A stretch of 22,365 nucleotides of DNA, taken from NCBI GenBank assembly GCA_003537575.1, contig DPRS01000067.1:1-22365 (forward strand). Direction: 5' to 3'. The translations under genes were made by a program, and so were the position numbers. Below the pieces are notes generated by a model. It did no database searches, was not told the origin of the DNA, and worked only from the letters and a program-made list of their open reading frames with translations. Positions 8,144 to 14,503 of this stretch are shown piece after piece. This DNA is from Oxalobacteraceae bacterium. Lineage in GTDB: Bacteria > Pseudomonadota > Gammaproteobacteria > Burkholderiales > Burkholderiaceae_D. Each line of letters opens with the position of its first letter. Position 1 is the stretch's first letter.

Positions 8144-8166
8144 TTCCGTCCGGTAAAATGACGGAA
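8144..8166. promoter_or_regulatory. Dyad over the tcdA start, possible operator
   Basis: TTCCGTC (8144-8150) and GACGGAA (8160-8166) form perfect 7-bp arms around a 9-base centre that contains TAAAAT (8154-8159). The right arm ends on the first base of the tcdA ATG. It may be an operator or a short RNA hairpin; chance occurrence is not excluded. Confidence 0.3.
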
Positions 8167-9038
8167 TGCATGCTTTACTCCAATCATCTTCTGCCCTTGT
8201 TGCCAGCGACGCTGACAATATCGATTATGAGCGCCGCTTCGGAGGCATCGCTCGCCTGTATGGCGCGGCTGCGCTCGAACGCTTCCGCCATGCCCACGTC
8301 TGCGTGATCGGCGTCGGCGGCGTCGGCTCCTGGATAGTCGAAGCGCTGGCGCGTTCCGCGATCGGCAGCATCACCATGATCGACCTGGACAATGTGGCCG
8401 AGTCAAACGTCAACCGCCAGATCCATGCCTTGAGCGATACCCTGGGCAAGGCCAAGGTATCCGCGCTGGCCGAGCGCGTCGCGCAAATCAATCCCTATTG
8501 CCGGGTCACTGAAATCGAGGACTTCATCACTCCTGATAATCTTGATGAGATGATCGGCGCGCGCAAGTTCGATTACATTATCGATGCCATCGACAACGTG
8601 CGCGCCAAGACGGCGCTGATCGCGTATTGCCGCGAGCATGGCATTCGGTTGATTACCATCGGCGGCGCCGGCGGGCAGATCGACCCGACTAAAATCGAGA
8701 TTCGTGACCTGTGCCGCACCGAGCAGGAACCGCTGCTGTCGAAGGTGCGCAAGCGCTTGCGCCAGCTGCATGGCTTTCCGCGCGGGACCAAGAACAAGTT
8801 TGGTATCGATGCGGTGTTTTCGACCGAGCCGTTGCGCTTTCCGGAAAGTGCCGGCGCCTGCGAGGTCGATATGCCGGAGGATGCGTCAGGCGATGAGGGC
8901 ATCACGGGGCTGAATTGCGCCGGTTTCGGTTCTTCCATGGTGGTGACTGCTTCGTTCGGGCTGGTGGCGGCGGCCCAGGTGTTGAAAAATCTCGCGCAGG
9001 CGACGGCGACCGCTCAGGCCCCGTCTCCATCAAGGTGA
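8166..9038 (+). CDS. tcdA: tRNA threonylcarbamoyladenosine dehydratase (TcdA/CsdL, ThiF-like E1 fold)
   Basis: 290 residues. It ATP-dependently dehydrates t6A37 to cyclic t6A in tRNAs. After an unusual ~20-residue N-terminal lead comes YERRFGGIARLYG (22-34), typical of this subfamily, then the Rossmann loop GVGGVGSWIVEAL (about 50-62), DLDNVAESNVNRQ (78-90) and DAIDNVRAKT (about 140-149). These separate it from MoeB/ThiF, as does the absence of the four zinc cysteines of those proteins. The upstream sequence has only GGA abutting the ATG, so the start is weakly supported or the mRNA is leaderless. It depends on t6A made with TsaC, encoded 4 kb upstream. Its 3' end overlaps thpR by 25 bases. 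Confidence 0.92.
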   Translation: MHALLQSSSALVASDADNIDYERRFGGIARLYGAAALERFRHAHVCVIGVGGVGSWIVEALARSAIGSITMIDLDNVAESNVNRQIHALSDTLGKAKVSALAERVAQINPYCRVTEIEDFITPDNLDEMIGARKFDYIIDAIDNVRAKTALIAYCREHGIRLITIGGAGGQIDPTKIEIRDLCRTEQEPLLSKVRKRLRQLHGFPRGTKNKFGIDAVFSTEPLRFPESAGACEVDMPEDASGDEGITGLNCAGFGSSMVVTASFGLVAAAQVLKNLAQATATAQAPSPSR

Positions 9039-9571
9039 GCCGACGCCAGCACCCGGTAATCCAATCGCCCGCCTTCCTGCATTGACCGCACCAGGGCGAT
9101 TTGCCTGACTTCCCAGGTAAAGGGTTCGAACGGCCGGTCCGTCGGCGGTTCGGCATCGCGCGCCAGCGTGATATGCGGCGTGAAATCGTTCTTGCGATCG
9201 AGCGAAATTTCCTGCTGTGTCAGCGCCTGCGCCAATGACTCCTGCAGCCTGATCAGCGCATCCGGCACGGCATGGCTGCCGGCCCAGGCAATCCGTTTTC
9301 TCTTGAAATAACCGATACGGTCGATTTGCAGCGTAATGGCATTGCGCGGCAAGCCGGCCAGCAGCTCTTCCAGCATGGGCAAATGGGTGGCCGGCTGATT
9401 GCCGAGAAACGTCAGGGTCGCGTGCAGGTTGCCAGGCAGAGTGCGGCGCCCATGCACCTGCATCTGCAAGGCTTGCAGCGCATCCCGGGTGACATCGTCG
9501 GGCCACAGGGCATAGAACAGGCGCAGCGGCTTGTTGCCGGCGGTATCCGTTGCATTCCTGATCTCAAACAC
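9014..9571 (-). CDS. thpR: RNA 2',3'-cyclic phosphodiesterase (2H family, LigT-like)
   Basis: 185 residues from a GTG start at 9571. The GTG has AAGGA five bases upstream and begins just after the previous gene's stop (9573). A longer in-frame ATG at 9637 would overlap that gene by 65 bases and is not preferred. The two catalytic HxTx motifs are present: HATL (50-53) and HITL (133-136), with symmetric lobes between them. The family hydrolyses 2',3'-cyclic phosphates on RNA to 2'-phosphates and can ligate tRNA halves with 2'-5' bonds in vitro; the physiological role is poorly defined. It is the last gene of the leftward run with the membrane and zinc-ribbon proteins. Confidence 0.9.
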   Translation of the reverse strand: MFEIRNATDTAGNKPLRLFYALWPDDVTRDALQALQMQVHGRRTLPGNLHATLTFLGNQPATHLPMLEELLAGLPRNAITLQIDRIGYFKRKRIAWAGSHAVPDALIRLQESLAQALTQQEISLDRKNDFTPHITLARDAEPPTDRPFEPFTWEVRQIALVRSMQEGGRLDYRVLASAHLDGDGA

Positions 9572-9572
9572 C

Positions 9573-9977
9573 TTAATCCTTGATCTGCGTAAAAAAGAAA
9601 TAGGACGCCAGTAGGATGGCGATGACGACGCAGGCAAAGGAAAAGGCGATGCCGCTACTGACGCAAAACAGCGCCGCGCAAAAATAGGCGGCGCTGCCTT
9701 CCATCGCCTGGCCCAGCATGGCGGAATAAACCTGCAGCACTGTCAGCATGAATGCGGCGATGATCAGCCATTTCAGCGTGTAGCAAGGAAGGATGGCGCG
9801 TTGTGCCCGGTTGTGGCGATAATTGGCGCTGCGCTGTTCAGGCGTGCCGAAGCTGGCATCGCGGAATCGCCAGAAGGGCGTGGCCCAGCGCCAGAAGATA
9901 AGCGCCAGCAGGCCGAGCAACTGAAAAAATTGAATCAGGCGGGATGAATGATCTGCTTGCATTGGCGACTTTCCCAT
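9573..9977 (-). CDS. Small three-helix membrane protein of unknown function
   Basis: 134 residues; I do not recognise the family. Three hydrophobic stretches stand out: about 14-32 (LIQFFQLLGLLALIF...), 67-88 (TLKWLIIAAFMLTVLQ...) and 95-130, the last long and rich in Ala, Phe and Ile. A basic, polar loop with several Arg and Asn (about 38-62) lies between the first two. It is therefore an inner-membrane protein with a short N-terminus. An alternative ATG at 9962 has a GGGA upstream and may be the true start, giving 129 residues. The thpR GTG follows one base after its stop, so the two are almost certainly translated from one transcript. No catalytic motif is visible. Confidence 0.75.
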   Translation of the reverse strand: MGKSPMQADHSSRLIQFFQLLGLLALIFWRWATPFWRFRDASFGTPEQRSANYRHNRAQRAILPCYTLKWLIIAAFMLTVLQVYSAMLGQAMEGSAAYFCAALFCVSSGIAFSFACVVIAILLASYFFFTQIKD

Positions 9978-10037
9978 GCAAATAGCTTGTTAGGCATCAT
10001 CTGGCGTCTGCGGTTCACACCGGTACGCTTGCCGTTA

Positions 10038-10241
10038 CTATGCTTGTCGAAAAGTTTCTTCTTCGGTGCGGTAATCTTCCGCGCATTCCTTGTTACAGAA
10101 GCGCCGGACATTATCCAGCGGCGCATTGCAGTACCAGCAGGCGCCCTTGGGTTTCAGGGCGCCCAGTCCTAGATCCACCGTGGAGACAAGCGCTTGCAGG
10201 GATGACTGCGGTTCATTCGCGATGCTTTTGGCGTCATTCAT
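10038..10241 (-). CDS. Small zinc-ribbon protein, function unknown
   Basis: 67 residues. The C-terminal half has CWYC (35-38) followed by FCNKEC (48-53), a CxxC-x10-CxxxC arrangement typical of short treble-clef or zinc-ribbon domains. The tail is acidic (CAEDYRTEEETF). The N-terminal 30 residues are unremarkable and probably flexible. AGGTG lies four bases before the ATG, supporting translation. A role in nucleic-acid or protein binding is possible but not shown. It precedes the membrane protein by 60 bases on the same strand and may begin the operon, or follow the 53-residue frame at 10266-10427. Confidence 0.65.
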   Translation of the reverse strand: MNDAKSIANEPQSSLQALVSTVDLGLGALKPKGACWYCNAPLDNVRRFCNKECAEDYRTEEETFRQA

Positions 10242-10265
10242 GGTGCACCTATCTGTCTGCTGGAA

Positions 10266-10427
10266 TCAAAACTTGGGGCAGACCACCTGTGCAGTGATCA
10301 GCCTGTCGCAACACGTTTCTACATTACCGCCATGCTCGATACAGATCAAGTCCTGCATGAAGCGCATCTGCATCAATCGATCCTGGATGTGATTTTGAAG
10401 CTTCTCATGCATAAATAGCAATCGCAT
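10266..10427 (-). CDS. Possible 53-residue small protein (speculative)
   Basis: The interval 10242-10612 has no standard-sized gene. A leftward frame runs from a TAA near 10480 to a TGA at 10266-10268. From ATG 10427 it encodes 53 residues beginning MRLLFMHEKL, Met- and Gln-rich in the middle, with four cysteines (one in LICIEHGG, a CC pair, and one three residues from the end). It ends 24 bases before the zinc-ribbon gene on the same strand. No ribosome-binding site is evident and other Met codons (10412, 10370, 10364) are candidates. It may be a real small gene, a remnant or chance. Confidence 0.3.
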   Translation of the reverse strand: MRLLFMHEKLQNHIQDRLMQMRFMQDLICIEHGGNVETCCDRLITAQVVCPKF

Positions 10428-10544
10428 GCATTGCCATTCTTGAATCAGCTTTTCAGCGCGGGATGTGGTTTTGCGCGTTTAATATTGATCCATGTCACTT
10501 CATTAAGAAGGCTGATCTGTTTATGACGTGAACTCAGGCAATTG

Positions 10545-10576
10545 AAAGGAAGCTCTGCGATCCGCAAGGCTCCTTT
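10545..10576 (-). terminator. Hairpin downstream of the GGDEF-EAL gene
   Basis: AAAGGA-A-GC at 10545-10553 pairs with GCTCCTTT at 10569-10576. An inner TGCG/CGCA stem around an ATC loop makes a nearly continuous 14-bp hairpin with one bulge and one mismatch. Read leftward, it starts 36 bases after the GGDEF-EAL stop and its 3' arm ends CTTCCTTTC, a modest pyrimidine tract. It is a plausible terminator separating that gene from the downstream small genes. Confidence 0.45.
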
Positions 10577-10612
10577 ATCGGCAAGATTTTTCAGGCGGAT
10601 GCGCTGTCGCCG

Positions 10613-12616
10613 TCAATTCTGGTTTGCCGGCATCCTGAGCTGCTCGTTGTCCCAATTCCGGCAAGGGACCGGTTTGCCGATGCCGTAGCCTTGTGCGAAA
10701 TCCACCTTCAAGGCTTCCAGCCGCGCGCGGATTTCGGCGTTTTCGACGAATTCGGCAATGGTGCGCAAGCCCATGGTATGGCCGATGTGGTTGATGGCTT
10801 CGACCATGGCGGCGTCGGCCGCGTCGCTCAGCATATCCTTGACGAAGCTGCCGTCGATCTTGAGGTAATCCACCGGCAGGTGCTTCAGATAGCCGAAGGA
10901 AGACATGCCGCTGCCGAAGTCGTCCAGCGCAAACTTGCAGCCAACCGCGCGCAATTCATTGATCAGGGTGATGGCCTGGGACAGGTTGGCGATTGCCACC
11001 GTTTCCGTGATTTCGAAACAGACTTTGCTGGTCGGAATAGCGTGGCGCGCCAGTTCGCGCAGGATAAACGAGAGGAATTCCGGGTCCGATATGGAGGCTC
11101 CGGACAGATTGATGGCGCACAGTTCGAGCTGTTCTTCCGGATCCGGGCTCAAGTGCTGAAAATTGGCGAAGGCGCTGGAAATCACCCAGCGGTCGATGGC
11201 CGGCATCAGGCCGAAGCGCTCGGCAGCCGGCAGGAAGGCGCCGGGCGGCACCAGCCGGCCTTCCTCGTCGCGCAAGCGCAGCAGCAGTTCGAAATGCGCT
11301 CCTGTATCGGCGGCATTGCGATCCAGCGGCACGATTTTCTGGCAATACAGCTGCAGGCGGTTTTCCCGCATCGCCTGCTGCAGGCGGCCGACCCAGTGCA
11401 TTTCGCCCTGACGGATAGTGATGTCGCGGTCTTGCCGGTGGCCGACATGCACCCGGTTGCGGCCGTTTTCCTTGGCGATGTAGCAGGCGGTGTCGGCGGC
11501 GGAAAGAATATCCGTGACGCTCATGTCGTTATCGCCGAAATTGATGACGCCGATCGACAGGCTGACGGTAAAACTGTTGTCTTGCCAGACGAAGCGGAAA
11601 TCGCTGGCGGTTTCACGCAGGTTTTCAGCAATTCTCGCCGCCGGCTCGGGCGGGCAGTTTTCCAGAAGAACGCCGAATTCGTCGCCGCCGAAGCGCGCCA
11701 GGGTATCGCCTGAACGCAGCCTGTTTTGCAGCAGGCCTGCCAGAGAGCGCAGCAATTCATCGCCGGCAAAGTGGCCGCAGGTGTCATTGACGATCTTGAA
11801 CTGGTCGAGGTCCATGTAGATGAAGGCGTGCCGCCGGCCTTCCTTCTCCGCGCTTTTCACCGCCTGCTGCAGACGGCTCTCGAACTCGCGGCGGTTGACC
11901 AGGCCGGTCAGGTCATCATGCGTGGCCTGATAGGTTACGCGCTCCTTTTCCGCCATGAGCGCCGCCGTGCGGCTGGCGATGCGCTGTTCCAGGATCTGGT
12001 TTGCGTGTTCCAGCAGGGCCTGGGCTTCATCGCGTTCGCGGCGCATGCGGATCACGGAAATGCCATACGAGAGGTCGCTCGCCACTTCGCTCAGCAAGGC
12101 GACTTCCTGCGGGTCGAAGCGATTCGCCTCGGAGGAATAGAAGCCGATTGCGCCAATGATCTTGCCTTCGACCACTAGCGGTAGCCCCAGCAGCGAATTG
12201 TAATTGTAGATGCGGGTGGCATCTGCCCATGCCGCCATGAAGGCGGATGATTCGCGCGCGTTGCGGATTGTGGCGGGCTGGCCGCTACGGATCGACTGGC
12301 CGAATACGCCTTGGCCTTCCGGCCGCTCAGCCGCCCAGGAGACCTTGTCGATGCCGAGGTTATTTTCGAGGAAGCCGACCTTGGCCATCGGCTTGACGGT
12401 CTTGAATTCGTCGTCAAGCGCATAGCCGACCCAGGAATGGGTATAGCCACCCGCCGTTACCATGGTGCGGCAGATTTCGTCGAGCAAGGCTTGTTCATCG
12501 GTCGCGCGGATGACTACCCGGCTGCAGGCGCTCAAGGTGCGCAATACGCGTACGTACCGCGCACTGAATTCCTGCTTTGTCTCTCCGCCGATCTCTGTGA
12601 TCAGACTTTTATTCAT
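10613..12616 (-). CDS. GAF-GGDEF-EAL protein (cyclic-di-GMP cyclase/phosphodiesterase)
   Basis: 667 residues, no signal peptide or membrane segment, so cytoplasmic. Order: a GAF sensor domain (about 25-190), a short coiled linker (about 190-225), a GGDEF domain (about 230-390) and an EAL domain (about 405-655). The cyclase active site GGDEF is intact (310-314), and the inhibitory I-site RSGD (301-304) sits exactly five residues before it. The EAL signature reads ELL (443-445), keeping the catalytic glutamate. Other metal and catalytic positions appear present: N503, E535/E538 in FEITET, D565-D566 in DDFGSG, K586 in LKIDG, E622 and Q642. Both activities are therefore possible; net direction is probably set by the GAF ligand. 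No Shine-Dalgarno is evident at the start. It is divergent from dacB. Confidence 0.93.
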   Translation of the reverse strand: MNKSLITEIGGETKQEFSARYVRVLRTLSACSRVVIRATDEQALLDEICRTMVTAGGYTHSWVGYALDDEFKTVKPMAKVGFLENNLGIDKVSWAAERPEGQGVFGQSIRSGQPATIRNARESSAFMAAWADATRIYNYNSLLGLPLVVEGKIIGAIGFYSSEANRFDPQEVALLSEVASDLSYGISVIRMRRERDEAQALLEHANQILEQRIASRTAALMAEKERVTYQATHDDLTGLVNRREFESRLQQAVKSAEKEGRRHAFIYMDLDQFKIVNDTCGHFAGDELLRSLAGLLQNRLRSGDTLARFGGDEFGVLLENCPPEPAARIAENLRETASDFRFVWQDNSFTVSLSIGVINFGDNDMSVTDILSAADTACYIAKENGRNRVHVGHRQDRDITIRQGEMHWVGRLQQAMRENRLQLYCQKIVPLDRNAADTGAHFELLLRLRDEEGRLVPPGAFLPAAERFGLMPAIDRWVISSAFANFQHLSPDPEEQLELCAINLSGASISDPEFLSFILRELARHAIPTSKVCFEITETVAIANLSQAITLINELRAVGCKFALDDFGSGMSSFGYLKHLPVDYLKIDGSFVKDMLSDAADAAMVEAINHIGHTMGLRTIAEFVENAEIRARLEALKVDFAQGYGIGKPVPCRNWDNEQLRMPANQN

Positions 12617-12708
12617 TATTGTTGTGTTCGTACACCGGGTTTCAGGCTATTACAAAACCACAGGAATGAAAAGTGCAGGCCGCACAATTCCGGGTTGCTT
12701 TGCGGAAA

Positions 12709-12807
12709 TGCAACAGCCTCCATTCCTTTTCCTTTATTCGCCTGCAACCGGCTTCTCAACGCAGTAAGGAAAAGGCTATTGATTCTTGCAACAGGCTTCG
12801 AAACGCA
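12709..12807. repeat. Operator-like direct and inverted repeats between the GGDEF-EAL gene and dacB
   Basis: Two 21-base copies at 12743-12763 and 12787-12807 match at 18 of 21 positions, sharing the blocks TGCAAC, GGCTTC and AACGCA, with a 44-base period. A partial third copy (TGCAACAGCCTC) starts at 12709. Interleaved is an inverted pair: CCTTTTCCTTTA (12725-12736) and TAAGGAAAAGG (12765-12775). The 264-base divergent gap (12617-12880) has no convincing gene of its own and no clear consensus promoter; CATAAT at 12835-12840 is the best -10-like box toward dacB. Confidence 0.4.
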
Positions 12808-12880
12808 AAGCGCATCGTTTGTTTTCATGAGTGCCATAATGTCCGGCAATTCCGCTGACAGCCCATTTATCTTCAAGCGT

Positions 12881-14302
12881 ATGACCCATTTCCGCAGGAT
12901 CGCCATATTCCTTCCATTGTGCCTGGCCTTGTCCGTCATGCAGCCAGCCCGCGCGCAGCAATTGCCGGTGCCGGTCCGGCAGGCGCTGGAGCGTGCCGGC
13001 ATCCCCGCGCAGGCCGTCGGCCTGCAGGTGCAGGAAGCCGGCGCCGAGCATGTGCTGGCGGAGGCCAACACGCTTATGCCTTTCAACCCGGCGTCCACCA
13101 TGAAGCTTCTGACCACCGGCGCGGCGCTCGATTTGCTGGGGCCGGCCTTCACCTGGAAGACCGAAGCGTATGCCCGCGGCACGCTCGACGGCGACGTCCT
13201 GCAGGGCGACCTGGTGATCAAGGGCGGCGGCGACCCCAAGTTCGTGGTGGAGGGCTTATGGCTGTTCCTGCGCGAGATCCGCGCACGCGGCATCCGTGAA
13301 ATCCGCGGCAACCTGGTGCTCGACCGTAGCCTGTTCGCTCCCGATGGCCATGATCCGGCGCAATTCGATGGCGAGCCGGCGCGCCCTTACAATGCCGGGC
13401 CGGATGCGCTGCTGTTCAACTATAAATCCTTTACCCTGCGTTTCCTGCCGAATCCGGCGCAGGGTAGCGTGTCGCTCGCGGTCGAGCCGCCGTTTGCCGG
13501 TTTTCATGTGATCGCTCCCAGGCTGGGCGAGGGCGAATGCGGCGACTGGCGACGCAATATCCTGATCTCGCAGGATGAGGGCGTGCTCGACCTGGCCGGC
13601 ACCTATCCGGCTTCCTGCGGCGAAAAGACCATGCAGGTGCTGGCCTGGAACATGGGGGCGGCGCGCTATTTCGAGATCGTGTTCCGCCGCTTGTGGAGCG
13701 ATCTCGGCGGCGTCCTGACGGGTGCAGTAATGGAAGGCGTTACGCCGGCGGATGCATGGCTGCTGGCACAGCGCGATTCGGTCAGCCTGGCCGAGGTGGT
13801 ACGCGACATCAACAAGTTCAGCAACAATGTCATGGCGCGGCAGTTGCTGCTGACCCTGGCGGCACGCTTTACCGGGCAAGCCGCCACGGCTGCGGGCGGC
13901 GCTGAAGTGATCAGGACCTGGCTGGCCGCGCGCGGCATGGAGATGCCGGAACTGGTGATCGACAACGGTTCCGGCCTGTCGCGCGAGGCCCGCATTTCGG
14001 CCGGCAGCCTGGCGCGCCTGCTGCAGGCGGCTTATCGCGCTTCCACCATGCCCGAATTCATGGCATCGCTGCCGCTGGCAGGGCAGGACGGCACCATGCG
14101 CAAGCGACTGAACGGCCATGCGTCGGCCGGCAATGCGCGCGTCAAGACCGGTTACCTGAACGAAGTGCGGGCGATTGCCGGTTATGTGCAGGCTGCTTCC
14201 GGCAGGCGCTATGTGGTGGTATGCCTGATCAATCATGTCAACGCGGGGCGCGGCGCCGAAGCGCAGGACCTGCTGCTGAAGTGGGTTTATGAAAATGGCT
14301 GA
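12881..14302 (+). CDS. dacB: D-alanyl-D-alanine carboxypeptidase/endopeptidase (PBP4 type, S13)
   Basis: 473 residues from ATG 12881, chosen because it gives a clean signal peptide: basic MTHFRR, a hydrophobic stretch to residue ~20 and a likely cut after ARA (24-26). Longer in-frame starts would add polar residues before it. It acts in the periplasm, trimming the terminal D-Ala of peptidoglycan stem peptides and possibly cutting crosslinks. The penicillin-binding motifs are all present: SxxK at S72-K75 (STMK), SxN at 314-316 (SNN) and KTG at 422-424. The large insert between the first two motifs is normal for S13. The stop codon is part of a 14-base tandem repeat. It is divergent from the GGDEF-EAL gene. 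Confidence 0.94.
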   Translation: MTHFRRIAIFLPLCLALSVMQPARAQQLPVPVRQALERAGIPAQAVGLQVQEAGAEHVLAEANTLMPFNPASTMKLLTTGAALDLLGPAFTWKTEAYARGTLDGDVLQGDLVIKGGGDPKFVVEGLWLFLREIRARGIREIRGNLVLDRSLFAPDGHDPAQFDGEPARPYNAGPDALLFNYKSFTLRFLPNPAQGSVSLAVEPPFAGFHVIAPRLGEGECGDWRRNILISQDEGVLDLAGTYPASCGEKTMQVLAWNMGAARYFEIVFRRLWSDLGGVLTGAVMEGVTPADAWLLAQRDSVSLAEVVRDINKFSNNVMARQLLLTLAARFTGQAATAAGGAEVIRTWLAARGMEMPELVIDNGSGLSREARISAGSLARLLQAAYRASTMPEFMASLPLAGQDGTMRKRLNGHASAGNARVKTGYLNEVRAIAGYVQAASGRRYVVVCLINHVNAGRGAEAQDLLLKWVYENG

Positions 14303-14345
14303 ATAAGCGCGTCTGAATAAGCGCGTCTGAATAAGCGCGTCTGAA
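14300..14345. repeat. Perfect 3 x 14 bp tandem repeat starting at the dacB stop codon
   Basis: The unit TGAATAAGCGCGTC occurs three times without mismatch (14300-14313, 14314-14327, 14328-14341), followed by a partial TGAA. The first unit's TGA is the dacB stop codon. Copy number could vary by replication slippage without altering the protein. Confidence 0.9.
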
Positions 14346-14358
14346 GCGGCATTGCCGC
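14346..14358 (+). terminator. Small hairpin after dacB
   Basis: GCGGC-ATT-GCCGC forms a 5-bp stem with a 3-base loop just after the tandem repeat. There is no T run, so termination is doubtful; it could instead stabilise the mRNA end. Confidence 0.25.
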
Positions 14359-14463
14359 GATGTGCCGTTACAACAACCGTCCCGGAAGATTGCCGTTTGC
14401 CGCAAAAACATTGATACTTCGTCAAAAATAACCGGCGCCCTCGCACTATGGAGCGGCACATCG
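14358..14463. repeat. 10-bp inverted repeat in the dacB-DUF898 gap
   Basis: CGATGTGCCG (14358-14367) and its exact complement CGGCACATCG (14454-14463) flank 86 bases. They bracket the likely promoter of the downstream gene, so they could be paired protein-binding half sites or form a large stem. Confidence 0.35.
14390..14418 (+). promoter_or_regulatory. Candidate promoter for the DUF898-M48 operon
   Basis: TTGCCG (14390-14395) and GATACT (14413-14418) are separated by exactly 17 bases; each matches consensus at four of six positions. The gene starts 85 bases downstream. Confidence 0.35.
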
Positions 14464-14503
14464 TAATAAGGGGAGCAGGCCACATACCGCTTCCGGAGAG
14501 AGC

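Noticed and set aside
9935..10126. 63-codon basic leftward frame
   Set aside because: It overlaps both the membrane protein and zinc-ribbon genes in another frame on the same strand, with no ribosome-binding site.
12311..12880. In-frame upstream extension of dacB
   Set aside because: The extension lies opposite the start of the GGDEF-EAL gene and precedes a good signal peptide at 12881, so it would disrupt export.
14300..14345. CRISPR-like short repeats
   Set aside because: The units are head-to-tail with no spacers and only 14 bases long, so this is a simple tandem repeat.
13256..14485. Leftward open frame of 409 codons opposite dacB
   Set aside because: Antisense to a gene with all three penicillin-binding motifs, and without recognisable domains.
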